Source: an uncultured Flavobacteriaceae bacterium
GTDB taxonomy: Bacteria > Bacteroidota > Bacteroidia > Flavobacteriales > Flavobacteriaceae
Assembly: GCA_947500525.1 (NCBI GenBank)
Contig: CANMSH010000004.1
Coordinates: 62,001-126,000, forward strand
Reading direction: 5' to 3'
Length of the DNA: 64,000 nucleotides
Position numbers and translations under genes: made by a program. Within the stretch, counting starts at the first letter, position 1. Each line of letters starts with the position of its first letter. Below the pieces are notes generated by a model, which worked only from the letters and a program-made list of their open reading frames with translations, had not been told where the DNA came from and made no database searches. Below, one piece after another: positions 1-7,355 of the stretch.

Positions 1-42
1 TGTACTGAAACTTTAGGGCTTTCTAAATTCATCGTTTATATA

Positions 43-681
43 TTATTGCCACTCACTTGGATTTTCACTCCACTTTTGCAGCGTTTCTAATTCTTTTGTA
101 TTAATATAATTGGTGTCAACTGCCTGCTCTAGCAGGTTTGAATAGTCACTTAATGTTGTTAAATCAACGTTCGCATCATCGAAATTTTTTTGCGCAAATT
201 CAAATCCATACGAAAAAATAGCTACCATGCCTTTAACTGTAGCATCAGCTTCTTTTAGCGCTTTAACAGCGTTCAAACTACTTTTTCCTGTACTAATTAA
301 ATCTTCAATAACCACTACGTTTTGACCTTTTTCTAGATGTCCTTCAATCTGATTTTTTCGACCATGTTTTTTTGGTTCTGGTCTTACATATACAAAAGGG
401 ATGCCTAATTCTTGTGCAACTAAAACTCCGATAGCAATGGCACCAGTTGCAACACCAGCAATAACATCAGGTTTTCCATATTTTTCTTCAACCGTTTTCG
501 CTAAGTTTTCACGTAGGAAATTACGAATGTTTACAAAAGATAGTGTAGTTCTATTGTCGCAATAAATTGGTGATTTCCATCCCGAAGCCCAGGTAAAAGG
601 TTCGTTAGGTTGTAACTTAATTGCTTTGATTTGTAATAATAGTTCGGCAGTCTTTTTTGCCGTATTTTTGTCTAAAATCAT
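43..681 (-). CDS. pyrE: Orotate phosphoribosyltransferase
   Basis: Transfers the phosphoribosyl group of PRPP to orotate to give OMP, the fifth step of cytoplasmic pyrimidine synthesis. The 212-residue length is normal. The PRPP-binding loop is visible as VVVIEDLISTGKSS (about residues 122-135), and the substrate-side segment ASGWKSPIYCDNR (residues 32-44) is characteristic of OPRTs. The start codon lies 7 bases from the start codon of the divergent Nudix gene. A Bacteroidota -7 element on the minus strand sits 4 bases before the ATG, so the transcript may be leaderless. The identification is secure from the motifs; the regulation is inferred. Confidence 0.96.
   Translation of the reverse strand: MILDKNTAKKTAELLLQIKAIKLQPNEPFTWASGWKSPIYCDNRTTLSFVNIRNFLRENLAKTVEEKYGKPDVIAGVATGAIAIGVLVAQELGIPFVYVRPEPKKHGRKNQIEGHLEKGQNVVVIEDLISTGKSSLNAVKALKEADATVKGMVAIFSYGFEFAQKNFDDANVDLTTLSDYSNLLEQAVDTNYINTKELETLQKWSENPSEWQ
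663..670 (+). promoter_or_regulatory. Candidate -7 element for the Nudix gene
   Basis: TATTTTTG fits the Bacteroidota -7 consensus TAnnTTTG and lies inside the pyrE coding sequence, 9 bases before ATG 680 and 18 before ATG 689. No TTG is found at the expected -33 distance, so support is partial. Confidence 0.4.
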
Positions 682-685
682 GTCG

Positions 686-693
686 CAAATGTA
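686..693 (-). promoter_or_regulatory. Candidate -7 element for pyrE (leaderless)
   Basis: Read on the minus strand this is TACATTTG, matching TAnnTTTG. It ends 4 bases before the pyrE start codon, so transcription would begin at or next to the ATG. It overlaps the start codon of the divergent Nudix gene. Confidence 0.45.
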
Positions 694-1285
694 TACAATT
701 TTTATAAATGATGCTGTTATTTATTTAACAGATAACTTAAAGAATAAAGATGCTAAATCTTTTGTTCATTATGAGAATGCTTATATGACAGATGTTCTAA
801 ACGCTTTAGAAAATGGAATGTTAAAACGTGTTCATTTGTATCATGAAAATATCGATTTTCTATGGCAGGATTTTAAAAAACAATTTACCATAATAGAAGC
901 AGCTGGCGGTATAGTTTTCAATGAATTAAAAGAAGTATTATGGATTTATAGGCATGAAAAATGGGATTTGCCAAAAGGAAAAATAGAACAAAACGAAGAT
1001 AGAGCTTCAGCAGCTTTAAGGGAAGTTGAAGAGGAATGTGGGCTTACAAATATTTTGTTAAAAGAATTTATTATGACCACCTATCATACCTACCAATTTA
1101 AGGGTTCGAATATACTCAAGGTTTCACATTGGTTTGAAATGTTTGCTGAAAGTCATCGAAAATTGACTCCCCAATTGGAAGAAGGAATTACGAAGGCGTC
1201 ATGGTTAAATACTATCGAAATGAATGAAGCGTTAAATGATACGTATGAAAATATAACGTTATTGTTTGAAAACGTAAAAAGATAA
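689..1285 (+). CDS. Nudix hydrolase
   Basis: Predicted Mg2+-dependent hydrolase of a nucleoside diphosphate linked to another group; the substrate cannot be told. The full Nudix box GX5EX7REUXEEXGU is present at residues 97-119 counted from the ATG at 689 (G97, E103, R111-E116, G118). The first 65 residues form an extra N-terminal region, and WDLPKGK just before the box is typical. ATG 680 (three residues longer) is an alternative start; 689 is preferred because MYTIF begins the conserved-looking first strand. The gene diverges from pyrE with a 7-base gap between start codons. Such a housecleaning enzyme beside pyrE could act on nucleotide by-products, but this is inference. Confidence 0.88.
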   Translation: MYTIFINDAVIYLTDNLKNKDAKSFVHYENAYMTDVLNALENGMLKRVHLYHENIDFLWQDFKKQFTIIEAAGGIVFNELKEVLWIYRHEKWDLPKGKIEQNEDRASAALREVEEECGLTNILLKEFIMTTYHTYQFKGSNILKVSHWFEMFAESHRKLTPQLEEGITKASWLNTIEMNEALNDTYENITLLFENVKR

Positions 1286-1309
1286 TCTTTTGTATTAGAT
1301 ATTGAATAC

Positions 1310-1339
1310 TTGCTAACTTGTTAAAATACACTATCTTTG
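1310..1339 (+). promoter_or_regulatory. Promoter of the SulP gene
   Basis: TTG at 1310-1312, then 19 bases, then TATCTTTG at 1332-1339. Both elements and the spacing fit the Bacteroidota housekeeping promoter. It lies 23 bases before the ATG at 1363. Confidence 0.6.
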
Positions 1340-1362
1340 CCGCCTTTTAAACTAAAGGAATT

Positions 1363-3018
1363 ATGACTGAATTTATAAGAAAACGTACTAAGAACGCTAA
1401 AAATGATATTCTATCAGGCTTAACTGTCGCCTTAGCATTAGTACCAGAGGCGGTAGCCTTTGCTTTTGTGGCAGGTGTAGATCCTTTAGTTGGTTTGTAT
1501 GCAGCTTTTATGATTGGGTTGATCACTTCTGTTTTTGGTGGTAGACCAGGTATGATATCGGGTGCCACAGGGGCGCTCGCTGTAGTAATGGTGTCTTTGG
1601 TTGCAGAAGGTAATGCATTGGGGACAGAAGGTGAAAACTTAGGGCTCTATTATTTGTTCGCAACGGTTATTTTAATGGGTATTATTCAAATGCTTGCCGG
1701 TATATTGAAGCTTGGTAAGTTTGTTAGATTAATACCGCATCCGGTAATGATGGGTTTTGTGAACGGTTTGGCTATTGTAATATTTTTGTCACAATTGAAT
1801 ATGTTTCCGCAAATAGCTCCAGAAGGAATTTCTTTTTGGAATAACACAGGTGATTGGTTTAGTTCTTTGTTTGCGAATGGAAAGTTTTGGCAGATGCTTG
1901 GTTTAGTGGGATTAACTATGGCCATAATGTTTGGCTTACCAAAATTAACCAAGAAATTGCCAGAAGCTTTAATTGCTATTTTGGTCGTTTCGGCCATTGT
2001 TATTTTTGGGAAATTAGATGTTTCAACCGTAGGAAGCTTCATACGTGATGGAGGTGGTGAAGGTTTGAAAGGAGGTTTGCCTAGTTTTCAATTTGATATT
2101 TTTAATAAAGTACCTTTTAGTTTGAAAACATTATGGTTTATTGGTCCATATGCGCTCATCTTAGCGGCCATTGGGTTGATAGAATCGTTAATGACACTGA
2201 ACTTAGTGGATGAACTTACAGAAACTCGAGGAAATTCGAATAGAGAATGTATGGCACAAGGTGGTGCTAATATTGTGACGGGATTATTTGGAGGTATGGG
2301 AGGTTGTGCGATGATAGGTCAATCATTAATTAATATAAAAGGTGGTGGTCGTGGCAGATTATCGGGTATTGTAGCGGCGCTAGCCTTATTAGTCTTTATA
2401 TTGTTTGCTTCTGGCTTGATAGAACAAGTACCAATTGCAGCATTGGTAGGAGTGATGTTTATGGTGGTAATTGGCACCTTTGCTTGGAGTAGTTTTAGAA
2501 TTTTGAATAAAATACCACTCAGTGATGTAATTGTCTTAATCGCTGTTTCATCATTGACAGTTATTTTTGATTTGGCAATTGCGGTTATTGCAGGTGTAAT
2601 TATTAGTGCTTTGGTATTTTCTTGGGAAAATGCAAAACGTATTCGTGCTCGTAAGCGCATGCGTGAAGACGGAACAAAGGTCTATGAGATTTGGGGACCA
2701 CTATTCTTCGGATCTATAATCGCTTTTAATGAGAAGTTCGATGTAAAGAATGACCCCGAAAATGTAGAAATTGACTTTGTAGAATCTCGAATAAGTGATC
2801 ATTCGGCATTAGAGGCAATCTTTAACTTGGTAAATAAGTACGAAGCCGAAGGGAAATCAGTAAAGCTAAAGCATTTAAGTGAAGATTGTAAACTACTTAT
2901 GTATAAGGCAAGTCCAAAATTTAGAGAAGTGATTGTTGAGGCCATCGATGACCCGCGTTATCATTTGGCGGCGAATCCAGAAAAGTTTACGAAATCCTTA
3001 TCAGAATACAAATTATAA
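1363..3018 (+). CDS. SulP family anion transporter
   Basis: A 551-residue inner-membrane transporter of the SulP/SLC26 family (sulfate, bicarbonate or similar anions). The first 430 residues are hydrophobic, with the ALALVPEAVAFAFVAGVDP segment (about residues 24-42) typical of the first SulP transmembrane helix and the paired-repeat core. After a basic stretch (KRIRARKRMRED) a cytoplasmic STAS domain occupies about residues 445-545. Length and domain order are those of the whole family. The substrate cannot be read from sequence; many bacterial members with this architecture carry bicarbonate or sulfate. Monocistronic, with its own promoter and a strong terminator. Confidence 0.93.
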   Translation: MTEFIRKRTKNAKNDILSGLTVALALVPEAVAFAFVAGVDPLVGLYAAFMIGLITSVFGGRPGMISGATGALAVVMVSLVAEGNALGTEGENLGLYYLFATVILMGIIQMLAGILKLGKFVRLIPHPVMMGFVNGLAIVIFLSQLNMFPQIAPEGISFWNNTGDWFSSLFANGKFWQMLGLVGLTMAIMFGLPKLTKKLPEALIAILVVSAIVIFGKLDVSTVGSFIRDGGGEGLKGGLPSFQFDIFNKVPFSLKTLWFIGPYALILAAIGLIESLMTLNLVDELTETRGNSNRECMAQGGANIVTGLFGGMGGCAMIGQSLINIKGGGRGRLSGIVAALALLVFILFASGLIEQVPIAALVGVMFMVVIGTFAWSSFRILNKIPLSDVIVLIAVSSLTVIFDLAIAVIAGVIISALVFSWENAKRIRARKRMREDGTKVYEIWGPLFFGSIIAFNEKFDVKNDPENVEIDFVESRISDHSALEAIFNLVNKYEAEGKSVKLKHLSEDCKLLMYKASPKFREVIVEAIDDPRYHLAANPEKFTKSLSEYKL

Positions 3019-3023
3019 ATAGA

Positions 3024-3052
3024 AAGCTAGTCATTTGACTAGCTTTTTTATT
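3024..3052 (+). terminator. Rho-independent terminator after the SulP gene
   Basis: Ten-base perfect stem AAGCTAGTCA / TGACTAGCTT with a 2-base nominal loop, followed by a T run. It lies between two convergent genes and is symmetric enough to serve both. Confidence 0.8.
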
Positions 3053-3083
3053 TTATGGGTTATTTAGGTATTCCTTTGTCTTT

Positions 3084-3536
3084 CTAAACTTTTACACTAT
3101 CTGGTACCAAGATGCCAAAATCACCATTGTTTCGAATTACATCTCTTACGATTGACGAAGAAATAAATGACGTACTAGCGGCTGTTAACAAGAAAACCGT
3201 TTCTATTTTAGTAAGTTTTCTATTGGTATGAGCAATGGCTTTTTCAAACTCAAAATCGGCAGGGTTACGCAAGCCTCTTAGAATAAAATCAGCACCTATT
3301 TCTTTACAGAAATCCACCGTCATGCCTTTATAAGTTACGACTTTTACCTTGGGTTCATTTTTAAAAGCTTCTTCTATAAATGTTTTTCGTTGCTCTAAGC
3401 TAAACATGTATTTTTTCTCTGCATTAATACCAATGGCGACTATAATTTCATCAAAAAGAGGAACACCACGTTTTATAATGTCATAATGCCCTAACGTAAT
3501 CGGATCGAACGATCCAGGAAATATTGCTCTTTTCAT
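3084..3536 (-). CDS. coaD: Phosphopantetheine adenylyltransferase
   Basis: Adenylates 4'-phosphopantetheine to dephospho-CoA, the penultimate step of CoA synthesis. The nucleotidyltransferase signature GSFDPITLGH is at residues 8-17, and the C-terminal ISSSIVRDV segment replaces the ISSTLVR motif of other CoaD proteins. The 150-residue length is near the usual 155-165. It follows ddl in the same direction with a 3-base gap, so the two form one operon. Confidence 0.96.
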   Translation of the reverse strand: MKRAIFPGSFDPITLGHYDIIKRGVPLFDEIIVAIGINAEKKYMFSLEQRKTFIEEAFKNEPKVKVVTYKGMTVDFCKEIGADFILRGLRNPADFEFEKAIAHTNRKLTKIETVFLLTAASTSFISSSIVRDVIRNNGDFGILVPDSVKV

Positions 3537-3539
3537 TTT

Positions 3540-4517
3540 TTACGATGTTTTTAATGCCTGCTCTATTGCATGACTAAATAGTTGGTTTAGACTAATGCCA
3601 GCTTCCTGCGCTTGTTGCGGCAAAAGGCTTTCATTTGTAAGACCTGGAACTGTATTTATTTCTAAAAAATAAGGTTCGTTTTCAATGAAAATATACTCAG
3701 CACGAGAAAAACCTTCCATTTTTAGAATTTTATATACTTTTTTAGCTGTTTCATTCAAATTTTGTAATTGTTCGTCTGAAATTCTTGCTGGTGTAATTTC
3801 TTGAGACTTGCCCAAATACTTAGCTTCATAGTCGAAAAAATCATTTTCAGAAACGATTTCTGTTGCCGGTAAGACTTTAATCTGTTCATTGTATTCAATG
3901 ACACCCACCGAGACTTCTGTTCCGTTTAAGAAAGATTCGATTAAAATTTCATCGTCCTCTCTAAAGGCAATATCAATGGCTTCTAATAAAGTGTCTTTTT
4001 TGATAACTTTAGAAATGCCAAAACTAGAACCAGCATTATTAGGTTTGACAAAACATGGCAAGCCCACTTTTGCCAAAATTGTATCTGAATCAATCGCGTC
4101 ACCTTTATCTAAATAATATGAAACAGCTGTTTTTACTCCATATTCTTTGACTACACTTAATGTATCTCGTTTGTTAAAAGTCAGTGCCATTTGATAAAAT
4201 GGAGCTGAAGTATGTTTTAAACCTAGGAGATCAAAGTAGGCTAAAATGGTTCCATCTTCACCAGGATGACCATGTATTGCATTAAAAACGCAGTCGAATG
4301 TGATATGCTTTTCATTGTAGACAAAAGAAAAATCATGTTTATTTATTGCATATTCATGACCATCTATAATTGCTACCCATTTTTCCTTTAAAATATGAAT
4401 TTTATATACCTCATATGTTTCTTTAGAAAGGTGCTCATATACAACATTTCCACTTTTAAGTGAAATTTCGACTTCAGAGGAGTATCCTCCCATGATAATG
4501 GCAATTGTTCTTTTCAT
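3540..4517 (-). CDS. ddl: D-alanine--D-alanine ligase
   Basis: ATP-grasp ligase that makes the D-Ala-D-Ala dipeptide for peptidoglycan. The N-terminal start MKRTIAIIMGGYSSEVEIS shows the Ddl GGxSSE motif. The ATP-binding FVKPNNAGSSFGISKV segment lies near residues 152-167, and the C-terminal FLEINTVPGLTNESLLP motif carries the Mg2+ ligands and the P-loop-like NTxPG. Length 325 is normal. It is first in an operon with coaD; a TACATTTG -7 element lies 18 bases upstream. The PASTA protein gene that diverges from it also concerns the cell envelope. Confidence 0.96.
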   Translation of the reverse strand: MKRTIAIIMGGYSSEVEISLKSGNVVYEHLSKETYEVYKIHILKEKWVAIIDGHEYAINKHDFSFVYNEKHITFDCVFNAIHGHPGEDGTILAYFDLLGLKHTSAPFYQMALTFNKRDTLSVVKEYGVKTAVSYYLDKGDAIDSDTILAKVGLPCFVKPNNAGSSFGISKVIKKDTLLEAIDIAFREDDEILIESFLNGTEVSVGVIEYNEQIKVLPATEIVSENDFFDYEAKYLGKSQEITPARISDEQLQNLNETAKKVYKILKMEGFSRAEYIFIENEPYFLEINTVPGLTNESLLPQQAQEAGISLNQLFSHAIEQALKTS

Positions 4518-4535
4518 TGTTTACTTCGGTATGAA

Positions 4536-4543
4536 CAAATGTA
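4536..4543 (-). promoter_or_regulatory. Candidate -7 element for ddl-coaD
   Basis: Minus-strand TACATTTG, 18 bases before the ddl ATG. No clear -33 TTG is seen. Confidence 0.4.
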
Positions 4544-4651
4544 TTGAATATTTGAAGGATAAAAATACGTTTTAATTTGTTTTTTTGTTTAAAACTGCAA
4601 CATATATCTATACTGGCAATCATATTTTTTAATTAAGTTTGTGCGTTAAAT

Positions 4652-5239
4652 ATGACCAAAATGCAACTATTACACTATTTAAAGAGCAAATTATTTTTAC
4701 GAACTATTTTAACCATTTTATTAGTTCTTGTGGTTGGTATTTTCTTGTTAAATCGATTTTTGAGTTTTAAAACTAACCACGATCAAAAAATTGAAGTCCC
4801 TGATTTAGCGAAAATGTCTCTTGTAGAAGCTGTTAAAGTATTGAATGAAAAGAGTTTAGATACGGTTATTATGCCGTATGCTAGCTATAACCCTGAGTTT
4901 CCTCCTGAATCTGTTTTAGGTCAGAATCCAGATGCTGGTGATTTTGTCAAAGAAGGTAGAAAAATATATCTAACACTAAATCCTGCAAGTTATAGAAAGG
5001 TTAAAGTTCCGAATGTTCTGGGTAAAACGAAAAGGCAAGTAGTTACCCAACTAACATCGACGGGTTTTAAAATTGGAAAATCTACCTATATACCTGATAT
5101 CGGTCGAAATGTTGTAAGAAAACTTAGGTTTAATAATGCTGAGTTAAAAGTAGGGACGGCAATACCCAAAAATAGTACGATAGATTTGGTGTTAGGAGAC
5201 GGTAAAAAGAGTAGTAATAGTGACGATTCTGATGATTAA
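4652..5239 (+). CDS. Membrane-anchored PASTA domain protein
   Basis: A 195-residue protein with one transmembrane helix (about residues 15-33) and then two PASTA domains (about 45-112 and 114-184), the small repeats that bind muropeptides or beta-lactams in serine/threonine kinases and penicillin-binding proteins. It has neither a kinase nor a transpeptidase domain. It ends in an acidic SNSDDSDD tail. TAAGTTTG at 4634-4641 may be its -7 element. Its stop codon overlaps the ATG of the next gene by one base (TAATG). A role in sensing cell-wall fragments is inferred from the domain and from divergent ddl. Confidence 0.85.
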   Translation: MTKMQLLHYLKSKLFLRTILTILLVLVVGIFLLNRFLSFKTNHDQKIEVPDLAKMSLVEAVKVLNEKSLDTVIMPYASYNPEFPPESVLGQNPDAGDFVKEGRKIYLTLNPASYRKVKVPNVLGKTKRQVVTQLTSTGFKIGKSTYIPDIGRNVVRKLRFNNAELKVGTAIPKNSTIDLVLGDGKKSSNSDDSDD

Positions 5240-6264
5240 TGAATGATGAGTCTACAAATTTAGAAGAGCAAGATGAGCGCTATGAGCATTATAAATTTAT
5301 GGCTAGCGATGGACAAGTTCCGTTGCGTGTTGATAAGTTTTTATTGAACTTTATAGAGAATGCTACTCGAAATAAGATACAACAAGCGATAAAAGCCGGT
5401 AATGTTTTGGTCAATGATTTGATGGTCAAATCAAATTATAAGGTAAAGCCATTAGATGAGGTTCGTGTTGTACTAGAACATCCGCCTCACGAAAATTTAC
5501 TGGTCGCTGAAGATATTCCTATTGATATAGTCTATGAAGATGATGCGGTAATGGTTGTCAATAAACCTGCCGGAATGGTTGTACATCCAGGTCATGGAAA
5601 TTATAGTGGAACCTTAGTGAATGGCCTTATTTATCATATTGAGAACTTACCAACAAATTCTAACGAACGCCCTGGGTTAGTACATAGGATAGATAAAGAT
5701 ACTAGCGGATTGTTAGTGGTGGCCAAGACAGAAACGGCCATGACGCATTTGTCAAATCAATTTTTTGATCGTACAACCGAACGATTATATTTAGCACTGG
5801 TTTGGGGAAATATTGAGCATGATGAAGGAACAATTACAGGCCATATTGGTAGAAGTTTCAAAAACAGATTGCAGATGGATGTTTTTCCTGATGGAGAATA
5901 TGGAAAACATGCAGTTACCCATTATAAAGTAATTGAGCGATTTAGTTATGTTACCCTTGTACAATGTAAGTTAGAGACAGGTCGAACGCATCAAATAAGA
6001 GCACACTTTAAACATATAGGGCATACTCTTTTTAACGATGAGCGCTATGGAGGTGAGAAAATTTTGAAAGGAACTACATTTACCAAATACAAACAATTTG
6101 TTGATAATTGTTTTAAAGTGTTGCCAAGACAAGCATTACATGCCAAAACATTAGGTTTTGAACACCCAGTTTCGAAAAAAATAATGCAATTTGACTCAGA
6201 AATACCAGAAGACATGAGCGCATGTGTCGAGAAATGGCGGGCCTACACTGTGAATCATAATTAA
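5239..6264 (+). CDS. RluA/RluD family pseudouridine synthase
   Basis: Converts specific uridines in structured RNA, most likely 23S rRNA, to pseudouridine. An S4 RNA-binding domain spans about residues 25-85 (VDKFLLNFIENATRNKIQ...). The catalytic motif HRIDKDTSGLL follows, with its nucleophilic Asp, and the GRTHQIRAH motif closes the RluA core. At 341 residues it is RluD-sized, including RluD's N-terminal S4 domain. The start is fixed by the one-base overlap with the PASTA gene stop, which implies translational coupling. The exact target uridines cannot be told. Confidence 0.92.
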   Translation: MNDESTNLEEQDERYEHYKFMASDGQVPLRVDKFLLNFIENATRNKIQQAIKAGNVLVNDLMVKSNYKVKPLDEVRVVLEHPPHENLLVAEDIPIDIVYEDDAVMVVNKPAGMVVHPGHGNYSGTLVNGLIYHIENLPTNSNERPGLVHRIDKDTSGLLVVAKTETAMTHLSNQFFDRTTERLYLALVWGNIEHDEGTITGHIGRSFKNRLQMDVFPDGEYGKHAVTHYKVIERFSYVTLVQCKLETGRTHQIRAHFKHIGHTLFNDERYGGEKILKGTTFTKYKQFVDNCFKVLPRQALHAKTLGFEHPVSKKIMQFDSEIPEDMSACVEKWRAYTVNHN

Positions 6265-6293
6265 AGGTATCTTTTTTACTTAGCGATTGATTT

Positions 6294-7334
6294 TTACTTA
6301 TGATAACCAATACACATTATAGTGTCTCCAATGTTGACAGGAGGGGTTCCAATTTTATATAAGATAATTCCGGTATTTGTTGCCTTTATTTGGGCTAATA
6401 ATTGGCCAAATTCATCTTTGATATATCCTATAATTTCATTTTGTTTAACGGATTCACCAGCTTTGTAGGTGCTGTAAAATATACCTTTTTTTGAGGCTCT
6501 AAGATATGATTGGCCGTTAATTCTGACGTGTTCCCCATCATTACTTTTTGGGTTTTCGTACATCTTCATTTCATTGAGCATATTATATACCCCATTGATG
6601 ATCATACTTACGGCATCTTTTTGAACATTACCTAGTTTTCCGCTCTCTATACTCAAAGCAATTTTTCCATCTTGGACGGCTTGTTTAAAAGTGAATAAAG
6701 CAGGTTTATCATCCTCTAATGTATATGGATATGAAACAATGTGCTTAAATCCACTCACTTCAGATAATTTTTTAGCCATATTCGTTTGTTTTGATTTTTT
6801 CTCATTATTATAATAACAAACAAATGGAAGTAAGTCTTCATTTGCATCGCCTCCGTGAATATCTAATAGAACATCTGTATTAGGTATAATATTTTGAGTA
6901 ATAAAATGAGCAATTTTCTGAGTGACAGTACCTTCTTTATTTCCAGGAAAAGCTCTATTCAAATTAACCTTATCTAACGGGTTTAGATACATTGAACGTC
7001 CATAAAAAGCAGCAATGTTGGCAATAGGAACAATGATTAAAGAACCTTTTAAACGTTCTTCATTGATTTCTTGAAGTAATTGTTGCGTCGCAATAATTGG
7101 AGGGTACTCAAAACCATGTATTCCGGCGATAATTGTGAATGTTGGTCCTTTTTGTTTTCCCTTTATGATCGTAATTGGGATATAAGTTTTATTACCATTT
7201 AAATCACTAATATCGATCGAAATATTTTCTTTAGAAGGCCATTTGTTTTGATTCAATATAGTCTCAATCTTGTTTTGTCCTTTCATAGAAGTAATTGAAA
7301 AAAAGAGGATCAAGCTTATTAAATAATTTTTCAT
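6294..7334 (-). CDS. Exported succinylglutamate desuccinylase/aspartoacylase family protein
   Basis: Zinc carboxypeptidase-fold hydrolase expected to cleave an N-acyl amino acid or a similar amide. A signal peptide is visible (residues 1-20, ending MKGQ), so it works in the periplasm. Zinc ligands fit H73 and E76 (IHGFE) and H160 (DIHGG); NLNRAFPG (residues 124-131) is the aspartoacylase substrate motif. The last 80 residues form a biotin/lipoyl-like beta domain, as in this family. It starts 21 bases after the kinase/phospholyase fusion gene and shares its operon. It may release an amino compound for the fusion enzyme; the true substrate is unknown. Confidence 0.82.
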   Translation of the reverse strand: MKNYLISLILFFSITSMKGQNKIETILNQNKWPSKENISIDISDLNGNKTYIPITIIKGKQKGPTFTIIAGIHGFEYPPIIATQQLLQEINEERLKGSLIIVPIANIAAFYGRSMYLNPLDKVNLNRAFPGNKEGTVTQKIAHFITQNIIPNTDVLLDIHGGDANEDLLPFVCYYNNEKKSKQTNMAKKLSEVSGFKHIVSYPYTLEDDKPALFTFKQAVQDGKIALSIESGKLGNVQKDAVSMIINGVYNMLNEMKMYENPKSNDGEHVRINGQSYLRASKKGIFYSTYKAGESVKQNEIIGYIKDEFGQLLAQIKATNTGIILYKIGTPPVNIGDTIMCIGYHK

Positions 7335-7355
7335 ACGATCGTTTTTATGATGATG

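Noticed and set aside
1347..2660. Open frames antisense to the SulP gene
   Set aside because: They lie wholly inside a conserved transporter gene, have no family resemblance and no promoter; they arise from low-complexity codon use.
4652..5239. Serine/threonine kinase with PASTA domains
   Set aside because: No kinase domain is present; the protein is only anchor plus two PASTA domains.
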